A stretch of 64,000 bases of DNA from Arion vulgaris (lineage: Eukaryota > Mollusca > Gastropoda > Stylommatophora > Arionidae): the NCBI GenBank assembly GCA_020796225.1, contig CM036758.1:65317774-65381773 (forward strand). The letters are read 5' to 3'. Position numbers and translations under genes: made by a program. The notes beneath the pieces were generated by a model. That model did not search any database. It was not told where the DNA came from and worked only from the letters and a program-made list of their open reading frames with translations. Shown in pieces: positions 54,851-64,000 of the stretch; position 1 is the first letter of the stretch, and the number at the start of each line of letters is the position of its first letter.

Positions 54851-55836
54851 CTATTTTTTTCCGGGCCTAATCGTAGTATTTGACGAAGATGATGACACTG
54901 GTAATTGATGGTAATCATTTACAGCACAAATAATAAATATCAACTATCTCTTATGCTTCATAGTTTGTTTATTTGGTGATGGTTCTGCCTAATCAGACAA
55001 AACACGTCTGTTCGTGTCTAATGTTTTTCTCGCTCTCTCTTATGTTTACTAAATTTTGCTAACTGACCGTCACTACACAACTACGTCGATTAGGTTTTAC
55101 TACGTCAATGTCTCATTTTAGTGTTACCCTTCTGCTTAGAGAGTGTAAGCACTAAGTCTGCTAATAAAATATCTAAATATATATATATAAACTACACACT
55201 AAAGCTAACTGTTTGGTTCCTCAGCTGCCACCTGGGAGGAGGGAAACTGGCTAACTATGACAGGCCTATGTGAGAGAGAAATTCCGAAGAACTGTCATGG
55301 TGGAAGCGTTCTACACATGACAATATATTTGATGGTTATGTCAATCTCTTCAGTTTACTGTTACAAAGAATCTAGTCAAGATGATGTTTACCAGCAACTT
55401 GTTAGTTTGACAGATAAACGCCTACAGACAAATCTGATAAGACTGTGAAGGTTACAGATATGAATAGTGCAATGTATATTTTTAAACATATTGTATACAA
55501 TACGAAGCATGAGAACGTAGCCTCTTCGAGAGCGTACATTTTCCAGCTGGTATCTGACACATAATACTGTTAGGGTAATCTTAACATTTTCTTGGAAGCT
55601 AGTCTGTTATCGCTTTCCTTCCTGGCAGTGACCATTCTTGTCCATGAACGTAGCCATTGTCTCTATTACAGAGATCGTATACCTACAGTCGTGAGTTTTG
55701 AGACCATAACATTTGACACTCTGCTGGCCGCTCCAGCACTCATCCACCACCCGCTCCCATGGCGTCCACATCACGCTGTAGGGATGGGATGGGGGTATGT
55801 TAAACGGACACAGTGGTGAAGTGAAAGATCTCTGAG
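54851..55836. other. no gene recognised
   Basis: About 1 kb. Frames at 55257-55448 and 55592-55819 have no recognisable domain. Confidence 0.4.
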
Positions 55837-55990
55837 AAGATTAATTTATGAAATAACTAATGGTTTTACCATGATGACTGCAGAGGCAGGACAGATGACC
55901 CATGAGAGAGAACAATTCAGAAGTACTGTTAGGGTTGCCAAGTTCTGCTAATGACACGCTATTTGATAACGATGATGATGATCTAACACA
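55837..55990 (+). pseudogene. RTE-like LINE 3' end, GAT tail
   Basis: It reads TAEAGQMTHEREQFRSTVRV + AKFC-stop and ends GATGATGATGAT, parallel to 48485-48600. Confidence 0.65.
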
Positions 55991-56085
55991 TCTGTTAACA
56001 TTTATCTAATACGACACTGCAAAGTTTGACAATCTTCAATTATATGAAATAACAATTCAGTTGATCTGTTGTCATAGTTACTATA

Positions 56086-56189
56086 GTCTGTCCATTAATT
56101 CGTGAGCACGTTTGAAATTGATTTTCTCGAAAACTACCTGTTGGATCTCAGTGATTTTTGCAAGCAGCCTTAGAATATCCATGACGCTA
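56086..56189 (+). repeat. left TIR of the Sailor-like element
   Basis: Starts GTCTGTCCATTAATTCGTGA and ends CATGACGCTA. It pairs with 58163-58266 along its whole length with very few mismatches. Confidence 0.95.
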
Positions 56190-56468
56190 GAGAAATATTT
56201 TTTTCCAAGAAAATTTGATGTAGTTTGAAATATTTCTTCTTCAGGTTATATTAAAATCAACCTCACCGGATTGTACACAATAGTAACAGATTTACGGTAC
56301 ACAGACGCGTTGTTCTAAAAATACATTATGGTAACATTGAAATATCGTGAGTATACAACAATTTCACGAAATCCCGTGCACCTAACCCAGTCGACTTTGA
56401 AAGCGGAAAGCATATGACGTTATAATTGGGATACCGTTTTATAGTTATAGGCGTATCTCGCTATTTGT

Positions 56469-57792
56469 ATGAAGCTATTGTATCATATTTGTTGGCTTAT
56501 CAAAACTGACATTGATATCACATTCATAATGAGTCTGAAGTGCACATTTATAACAATGCAGAAGGTTACAGTTTTACTATACCAACACTTCCGTAGGGAA
56601 TCTAAGAGAGGTCATCTATATTGCGATATTCATAACCCTGAGAAACGAACGCAACTGGCGCTTGGTCTGAATAGAGAATCCTTTTCCCGATGGATTAAAC
56701 AGGACACAAAGTGCACTAATGTCAAGCAAGGAAGGAAAAGAACAATTGACGACTTTGACATAGATGTCATAAGACGGGAGCTCTTGAAAATGTTTGCGAC
56801 AAATCAACTTGTTACTCTCAGGAAACTGAAATTAAAACTGCAATCAGATTGCAGCATAGACATTTCTAAAAGTACTCTATGGAAAATTGTAAGAGCCGCC
56901 AGGCTTCTCCTTCAGAAAAACTATAGGCGGCAGGAATATTATTTGTGAAAAGCCACATTTAATTGCTGCCCGAAGTAAATAAATGAAGCAGATCCGTGAG
57001 CGGCGGAGGCAAGGCTATGATATTGTATATTTGGACGAATCCTGGGTCAATGCTCACCACACCAATGCTAAAGAATGGCAATCGGTAGACGGTGAACAGA
57101 AAAGAAAAATACCAAGCAGCAAAGGCCAGCGTATTATACTAACACATGCAGGAAGTAGTGAAGAAGGTCTTGTCCATGACGCTGGACTTATTTTCCAATC
57201 AAAAGTACCGACGGTAGGGACTACCACACATAAATGAATGGACATATTTTCAGGCACTGGATGGAGAAAGATCTACTTCCAATTCTAAACAGACCATCAT
57301 GCTTGGTAATGGATAATGCATCCTATCACAACACAGTATCAGCGGAAGACAAAGTACCAACTGCATCAAATACAAAAGATCAAATTAGGACTTGGCTTGC
57401 TAAGGAAAATGTCAGCTTCGATGATACATATTTGAAACCCGAGTTGTTGCACCTGGTGAGGATGACAAATAAGACAAAGGTGTTTCATATTGACAAAATC
57501 ATTGCGGAATACGGCCACACGTCTTTGCGACTACCTCCATATCATGCTCAATCCGATAGAGCTTGTCTGGGCTAAAGTAACAGGGCAAGTTGCCGAACAG
57601 AACAGGACGTTCAAAATGTGTGATGTTGAAGTTCTGACATGCGAGTCCTTCTCAATGATAGACATGCAGTTCTGGAAGAAGTGTGTTGAACATGTGCTCC
57701 GAGAGGAAGACGAGTACTGGCACCGAGATGGATTACAATTTGTCCAGTCAGTAACAATTATCAACCTCATGGAATCGTCAGATTCGGGATGA
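56469..57792 (+). pseudogene. DDE transposase, frameshifted, D-to-E spacing about 82
   Basis: Would bind the TIRs and cut and paste the element. The first frame (56469-56948) has an N-terminal helix-turn-helix region (GLNRESFSRWIKQ; STLWKIVRAA). The second (56983-57237) has the first catalytic Asp in VYLDESWVNAHHT (about 57034). The third (57234-57575) has the second Asp in LVMDNASYHN (about 57312). The fourth (57490-57792) has the catalytic Glu in LNPIELVWAK (about 57559). The 247 bp between the second Asp and Glu imply about 82-83 residues, far more than the 34-41 of classic Tc1/mariner. At least three frame breaks make it inactive; all three catalytic residues survive. Confidence 0.9.
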
Positions 57793-58162
57793 TACAAATC
57801 ATATTTTGATTACAGACTGAGAAATAGCAACGTATACATTTCCATATCCAAATGCGTCTACCATCATACAATTTGTGGTGAAGTTAAGACACCCTGGGGT
57901 CTAATGGTGACCGAAGGGGAGGACTAACTGTTGCATATTGTATCCAAGTTCACGATTGCACATAAAGGGCAACACACTTAATTACTTGACCTATCAAGTT
58001 AATATGGAGATACACCTATGAATAGAATTGACATGGACAAATTCTAGGATACTGTAAAATCTAAAATTTGAGCCCCTGTATTTGCAATTGTCATAAAAGA
58101 TCAAATGAATTCGCCGATGTGCAAAATCCGTAGCATCTATGGACTACTGGTTAGCTTTATTT

Positions 58163-58266
58163 TAGCGTCATGGATATTCTAAGGCTGCATGCAAAAATCA
58201 CTGAGATCCAACAGGTAGTTTTCGAGAAAATCAATTTCAAACGTGCTCACGAATTAATGGACAGAC
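58163..58266 (-). repeat. right TIR of the Sailor-like element
   Basis: Inverted copy of the left TIR, ending in GGACAGAC followed by TATA. Confidence 0.95.
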
Positions 58267-58270
58267 TATA

Positions 58271-58869
58271 GAAGATTTAATATCACGTTTTCAATGATCT
58301 TACATAAATCGTGTTACTTAAATCCATAAGTAAAATAATAGTTCAGGAAACAAAGATGGATATATGTTTGATTTCAAAATGGAAATCTGGCGAGAAAGAT
58401 TATGTTCAACTTCAGATGTATCAGTACATTCATCAAACAAAATAATATTAAATGAATGAACATTTTTTCTGACACATAATAATTTATTGTGTAGGTAACT
58501 AGTTTGTTTTTGTTCGTGAAATAGTCTACCTCCATCTCTCCCATCATATGAGACGTCGTCAATGATGATTTAATTCTTAGTGGACCTGGATAAAAGACAT
58601 GTTTTTACAAGCCATTTGATTTTAGAATAAAGAATGTCCTTTAGTGTGGCTCCTGGTCAAACGGCGTCCATACCAAAGCCAGGTAGTTTGGCATTTATTC
58701 CACAATGAGTTAAACATAGTTACGTATTGTTTAGTTGAAGATTAGTTGAAAGTTGAATTAGTTCGATTTTAATTAGTTCGATTTGCATTGAGGAAAACAA
58801 CAATTATGTGACACTTTACAATCAGAACACATTAAAGATAGCAGTAAGGAATATGACTATATTGAACAC
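58271..58869. other. no gene recognised
   Basis: About 600 bp, nothing supported. Confidence 0.45.
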
Positions 58870-59345
58870 TTTTATATCGATCACCAGCCAGTAACATCTC
58901 CCTTGTGGAACATTGCTTTCATCACAGACTGCCTGAAAAACTCTGTCTCTAGCAAGTTCTCCTGCCTGCTATAGCATCATGTCCAGTGTTTATTGAATAT
59001 CTTGCTGTCATATTCGTCTTGGACCTACCCTGCCTAGTACTCCAGGAACAATGTCTTTCAGTTCCAATTTCTCCAAACCAATGTGACGTTTAATATGACT
59101 AAAATATTTCACTTCCGGGACATGATATTATTTATAAGCCAATGCTCTTCAATATGCAAATCTTCTATGATATCGTTTCTTCACTCTTCTCTGTCTAGGA
59201 TGTTCTATGAACTTTTCTGTAACACCTTGTTTCGAAAGCTTCTATTTTGCTATTTAATGTTTGTGTTACAGTCCTCGATTCGCATCCATATGTTGTCACA
59301 TAGAATATGCATGTTCTCATATGTCTTTGTTCTGTTTCTTGATAT
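58870..59345 (-). pseudogene. RTE-like LINE, C-terminal region
   Basis: On the minus strand: ACIFYV-like residues followed by TTYGCESRTVTQTLNS, EAFETRCYRKV, then VPGVLGRVGPRR-like and ARDRVFQAVCDESNV. It follows the 38.1 kb copy segment by segment but in broken frames. Confidence 0.7.
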
Positions 59346-59445
59346 CTACATATGTCTTGTTCTGTTTCTGATATCTACATATGTCTTTGTTCTGTTCTTG
59401 ATATCTACATATGTCTTTGTTCTGTTTCTTGATATCTACATATCG
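59310..59445. repeat. 31-bp minisatellite, about 4 copies, LINE-derived
   Basis: The unit is CATATGTCTTTGTTCTGTTT + CTTGATATCTA. The first unit is continuous with the minus-strand LINE coding sequence. Confidence 0.9.
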
Positions 59446-59737
59446 ATAAACTAGTAACATCGTGTGCAATAGTAAGACCGACCTTCACTTCTTTTTGCTC
59501 ACAGATAAATCAAAATGGCAGGTCTTGTTTAGTGACCTCAAAAGATTTACTCTGTCTGCATTTGTTATCGGACCACACATCAAGGAAACAATGCAGTAAC
59601 CTACGTGCTACAAGCATATAATCTCCGAGTGTTTCTATGGTTCGTTAGTTACACGTGTTCATTATTCTACACCATTACCTCGGTAACTGGCTCAACAAGT
59701 AACACTGTTACTTTACAAACACAATAACATTAATATA

Positions 59738-60115
59738 ATAATAATAATTTCTCTCGTACCGTTATACGTTACATAGCACCTGCAAGCAATTTCTTCATTC
59801 CGTTCTATCCTGGACAATTCGCTCAATCTATTCCATGGAACTGAGACCGATATGTCTTGCCTCTCTCAGCAAAGTTCATCTCAGGGTCTCCTTATGTCGT
59901 CTTCTCTTTCTTGAACTCTTTGCATTTCACATAATATTAATCTTAACTGTTTTAATATTCGTTTCTTCTCAATGTGTGTCCAACATATCTCCATCTTCAC
60001 CTTCTTATAACAGCTGTTACTAGTGGTTGACCAGACATTTATTCTCAAGGTGTGTACAACATATCTCCAACTTCTCTTTCTTATAACAGTTGTTACTAGT
60101 GGTTGACCAGACATT
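59738..60115 (-). pseudogene. ATT-tailed LINE C-terminus with internal duplication
   Basis: Minus-strand copy of the 52585 family with (ATT)n at the left. The segment coding SGQPLVTTVIRK and RYVVHT is present twice in tandem (about 75-bp unit, 59965-60110). Confidence 0.75.
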
Positions 60116-60309
60116 CATATAGCTTCGACAATTTCCATGGCATTATCATACTGGTGGTCGTTGCAGAATTCCAGTATTTCATTCGTATATATGATACACA
60201 AGTCAATACATAGTTCTAAGATCCCAAAAGAGAATCACAGTGACCAATACAAACTGCCGTCACTGTCTGTAGTACCGCGGTTTAGAGCAGTGTAGGCAGG
60301 TTAATTTAA

Positions 60310-60818
60310 GCAGCCTGGAGAATTTAATCGCCGCATGGCTAATGAACTCGCCCAGGCAGGTGGGACGAGAGCCTGGAGAATTTAATCGCCGCATGGCTAA
60401 TGCAGTCGCCTAGGCAGGTTAGACGAGAGCCTGGAGAATTTAATCGCCGCATGGCTAATGCAGTCGCCCAGGCAGGTGGGACGAGAGCCTGGAGAATTTA
60501 ATCGCCGTATGGCTAATGCGTAGCCCAGGCAGGTTAGACGAGCCTGAGAATTTAATCGCCGCATGGCTAATGCAGTCGCCTAGGCAGGTTAGACGAGAGC
60601 CTGGAGAATTTAATCGCCGCATGGCTAATGCAGTAGCCCAGGCAGGTTAGACGAGAGCCTGGAGAATTTAATCGCCGTATGGCTAATGCAGTCGCCCAGG
60701 CAGGTGGGACGAGAGCCTGGAGAATTTAATCGCCGCATGGCTAATGCAGTCGCCTAGGCAGGTGGGACAAGAGCCTGGAGAATTTAGTCGCCGCATGGCT
60801 AATGCAGTCGCCGCGAAG
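60310..60818. repeat. 58-bp minisatellite, about 9 copies, GC-richer
   Basis: The unit is GCCTGGAGAATTTAATCGCC, GCATGGCTAATGCAGTCGCC, TAGGCAGGTTAGACGAGA. It is clearly more GC-rich than its surroundings. Confidence 0.97.
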
Positions 60819-61106
60819 CTGTTAAGGTTAGGACGTTTCATATATGCCCCCAACAGGAAGATATCTTTGGCCTTACAGTGAATTGTACACGGGTCTCCCG
60901 CGTTGGAGCCACGCTCTAATCCATTCGTCCAGACGCTCCTACTCAGGGGTCAATGGGAATAGTAATAAGTTGACAGTAAACATTTATTTGCAGCTCTCAG
61001 GAAAAAAATAAAGAAAACCTGACATGGAGGCATTATTTCTCTAAGCGTCTACCGCCCCAACTACAAGTTATTTTAAAACACATTCTCCTTACCCCAGAAT
61101 AGCTAT

Positions 61107-61795
61107 ATATTCATGACAGTACAGTTATTTTATTATTATATATTCATGACAGTACAGTTATTTTATTATTATATATTCATGACAGTACAGTTATTTTATT
61201 ATTATATATTCATGACAGTACAGTTATTTTATTATTATATATTCATGACAGTACAGTTATTTTATTATTATATATTCAGGACAGTACAGTTATTTTATTA
61301 TTATATATTCAGGACAGTACAGTTATTTTATTATTATATATTCATGACAGTACAGTTATTTTATTATTATATATTCATGACAGTACAGTTATTTTATTAT
61401 TATATATTCATGACAGTACAGTTATTTTATTATTATATATTCAGGACAGTACAGTTATTTTATTATTATATATTCAGGACAGTACATTTATTTTATTATT
61501 ATATATTCAGGACAGTACATTTATTTTATTATTATATATTCAGGACAGTACATTTATTTTATTATTATATATTCAGGACAGTACAGTTATTTTATTATTA
61601 TATATTCAGGACAGTACAGTTATTTTATTATTATATATTCATGACAGTACAGTTATTTTATTATTATATATTCATGACAGTACAGTTATTTTATTATTAT
61701 ATATTCAGGACAGTACATCTATTTTATTATGATATATTCAGGACAGTACATCTATTTTATTATTATATATTCAGGACAGTACATCTATTTTATAA
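61107..61795. repeat. 33-bp minisatellite, about 21 copies
   Basis: The unit is TATTCATGACAGTACAGTTA + TTTTATTATTATA. TTCATG/TTCAGG and CAGTTA/CATTTA/CATCTA variants occur in blocks. The 247-residue frame (MTVQLFYYYIF repeats) is an array translation. Confidence 0.97.
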
Positions 61796-62385
61796 TTCAC
61801 TGCATCCTAGTCTCCTTTTATTAGCTATTACAATACACATATTAACCACATTTTAACTCGCTTTTTTAAAATGTACATGATTGAATAAAATATCAGAATG
61901 AAAACTCTATTTGATACGTTGACATGTTGGAATCTACTGGAGATTATACACATATAAAATAAAATATATTTTGTGGATAATGTTTGCTACATAAATCATA
62001 TTTTAGTATGTGAGATTGCTTGTTGGAATATTGATATTGTCAGAACGATTAGTCAGGGGGTTGGTCATATGTTAGGACTTTTAATCAAAATATTTACACG
62101 ACTAATGTAGAAACCAATGTAATACTTTCGATCGTAGTAATAGATAACAAAACATTCATGAATTATTCCTGTATTCCAAGCTGGATTGTTTCACTAAAAT
62201 CTCTAACAGGTGAGGGAGGACATGCGATGATTCTTACACGGCATACGTATATCATCCGTGAATATAACGAACTTACTTTCATCGATTGCTTTCATCTACT
62301 CGTGACGTCAAGTGAACGATTATCATGTGAAAGAAACCGAAACAAATGTCATATTTTTGTTTGTTTAAACACAGCTTCTCTATTG
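61796..62385. other. no gene recognised
   Basis: A 94-residue frame at 62158-62442 runs into the hAT-like element and shows no domain. Confidence 0.4.
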
Positions 62386-62393
62386 GTATTTAT

Positions 62394-63401
62394 CAGTGAC
62401 GTCTCGTCATTATGGCCAGGGAGCCTGACCCACCAAGAATAATGTGTAACATGTATTTATTATTTTATAAATTGTTTTTTCATAATTATTACTTGCAACG
62501 TGAAACTGATTAGCTTGAACAGTTGAATATGTAACATTAACATATCACATACAGCATGAAATAAAGTCAGCGTCTTTTCTCCCATCTTCTTCTTCCTCTT
62601 CTTCAAATGCTCCATATCTACCACTTGTTAACCACTTTGTGTGATTTGTATGTGATCTGAGTCTAAGAGCGATTGTACGTTGTGCCAGTTATGCACCTAC
62701 AAGTAGACCAGCAAATCCGATGTATGCAGTGCTTTTATTTAATAGGGTAGCTTCACTATGCCCTTCATCAGTCGCCTATTACGACACGCCTTGTAGGTCG
62801 GAGTGGTACTATTCTTTACTTCCCTGAGGAACCCTGCACTATAGGTTTTTTTTCTCCCTAATTAGTATACATCATGCATTTCCAGCGCACTCATGATTAG
62901 GGTTAGTAGAATTGTGGTCTATTTACACGGTCTGTTAATACAACGAACTCTAACCTCTATCTCGACTCTTTATTTAGCACAAACATATGTGATTTTCATT
63001 CAGTCAGTTGGAAATTTCTTACACGACTAGATCAGTGCACAATTAAGCTGCGTTATTGCGCTAAAATTTGCCGAGTGCGTAAATACTATTCATATTTAAA
63101 ACAATCGAAATTATTAGAAATAATTAACTAACCATTGTAGAATATTTTACGGTAATCTCCCGTTCCATCAATATACATATGTGTAGAGCAATACACGTTT
63201 AGACAAGTTGAGGAGGTGTGACCTAATTTATAATGTGGTGACTCATAAAGCCACCTAAAATTAATACATCATTCTAATACATCAACTTTCTGGAATAAAC
63301 AAATAAAAGTAAATACTAAAATGAAACCTAGCCTAAACCATGATTTTTTCCGAAAATGTTTCTCTGGCCCCACTAACAAAAATGATTAGGATGCACCATT
63401 G
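62394..63401. mobile_element. hAT-like non-autonomous element, about 1 kb
   Basis: Left end CAGTGACGTCTCG; right end complement CAATGGTGCATCC. Flanks GTATTTAT (62386-62393) and ATATTTAT (63402-63409) agree at 7 of 8 positions, the hAT TSD length. The right terminal 70 bp match the 11762 fragment. It has no transposase. Confidence 0.5.
62584..62849 (-). mobile_element. SINE-A copy nested in the hAT-like element
   Basis: Minus-strand full-length copy. Flanks TTTTCTCCC at 62575-62583 and 62850-62858; the right one lies in a T run. Confidence 0.85.
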
Positions 63402-63565
63402 ATATTTATTCAATATGACAGCTCAGGTTTTAGAATAGCGAGAAAAATATTCCGTTGTCTTAAAATCGTTGAAAGGTCAGGTACACCCGTGACTGCACTT
63501 GCGTTAAGTAGATTATGCTTTATTTTATTTGAATAAATTATGAGATATGAAGAATACATTTTCCT

Positions 63566-63816
63566 CATGTATTGCCGGGATCCGCACGGTCAGCATAGAC
63601 AAGTAACACTGCGACTTACAAGGCGTCTCGTAGGAGGCGACTGAGGTAGGGGAAGCTACCCTAGTAAATAAAAAGCGTCGAAGAAATCGGATGTGCTTAT
63701 TTATAGGTTTGTAGACACATAACTGGCAGAACGTGCAATAGTTCTTAGGCTCAGATCGCATACAAATCACAAAGAGTGGTTAACAAGTGATCGATATGGA
63801 CAATTTGAAGAAGTAT
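63566..63816 (+). mobile_element. SINE-A copy
   Basis: Plus-strand copy with GGAGGCGACTGAGGTAGGGG, CTACCCTAGTAAATAAAAAG and GTGGTTAACAAGTGATCG, and an eroded GAAGAAG tail. Confidence 0.85.
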
Positions 63817-64000
63817 AAATGAACAGATATTGTAGTTGGTTGGTGAGTTTATGGTGCTTCCAGATCACGACCAATTAAAGTATTTCATTTCTATTTTGAT
63901 AATATATATATATATATCAACACTAAAATTCCTCACTTCAAGTCAAGCCACAACTCGTTAAGTTTCCTTTCTTGATGTTGTTTGCATTTCTTCTTCTGTT
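63817..64000. other. no gene recognised; short (TA)n at 63900-63917
   Basis: Nothing else supported up to the window edge. Confidence 0.45.

Larger units (their letters stand above)
56084..58268 (+). mobile_element. Sailor-like (DD82E-type) IS630-Tc1-mariner transposon, nearly complete
   Basis: About 2.18 kb between TA dinucleotides, with TIRs of about 104 bp that are almost perfect inverted copies. The transposase region occupies 56469-57792 and is broken by frameshifts. Both ends and the full coding span are present, so this is a whole element that decayed in place. Confidence 0.92.

Noticed and set aside
61113..61856. 247-residue frame of MTVQLFYYYIF repeats
   Set aside because: The 33-bp unit is a multiple of three without a stop, so the frame stays open by arithmetic alone.

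Overview
The window is AT-rich intergenic or heterochromatin-like DNA from a eukaryote, almost certainly a metazoan. I recognise no host gene, tRNA gene, rRNA, CRISPR array or bacterial feature. The repeat repertoire fits an invertebrate: RTE-type non-LTR retrotransposons with microsatellite tails, a Penelope-like element with a GIY-YIG nuclease, IS630-Tc1-mariner elements with a long D-to-E spacing, tRNA-derived SINEs, mariner and hAT MITEs, and dozens of minisatellites. A lophotrochozoan (mollusc-like) genome is my best guess, but the sequence does not prove it.

Dispersed repeats. Five SINE-like families recur, and the names are mine. SINE-A is about 260 bp with a (GAA)n 3' tail and about 13 copies. 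SINE-B is about 245 bp with a tRNA-like head and box B GGTTCGAATCC. SINE-C is about 260 bp, ends in (GAA)n and is related in layout to SINE-A. SINE-D ends GATATGCCACGATTTTCATT. SINE-E is about 215 bp with a tRNA-like box B and an A-rich tail. Many copies have target-site duplications (TSDs) of 8-14 bp. LINE remnants fall into several groups: RTE-like with a (GAT)n tail; a group with a (GAA)n tail whose leader is homologous to antisense SINE-B; a group with an (ATT)n tail; a group ending in a C2H2-like finger; and others. All are 5'-truncated and frameshifted.

Tandem repeats. About 35 arrays cover by my estimate some 15 kb, near a quarter of the window. The largest are a 52-bp array (39.5-42.9 kb, split by a Penelope-like element), a 19-bp array (22.3-23.9 kb), a 38-bp array (24.3-25.2 kb), a 55-bp array (32.9-33.9 kb) and a 33-bp array (61.1-61.8 kb). 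Many long open frames here are only translations of these arrays.

Layout. 0-9 kb: minisatellites, SINEs, and a TIR element inserted in a 57-bp array. 9-19 kb: LINE and SINE remnants, a long imperfect inverted repeat, a mariner MITE and a hAT MITE. 20-34 kb: the densest minisatellite zone. 34-43 kb: MITE, LINEs, an RTE copy nested in a SINE-A (both with TSDs), and the 52-bp array with the Penelope-like insertion. 43-55 kb: SINE-A copies and many LINE tails. 56-58.3 kb: a nearly complete but frameshifted DD82E-type (Sailor-like) transposon with 104-bp TIRs. 58-64 kb: LINEs, two arrays and a hAT-like element containing a SINE-A. There is no functional gene network; the relations are those of transposable elements, their non-autonomous partners and the tandem repeats beside them.
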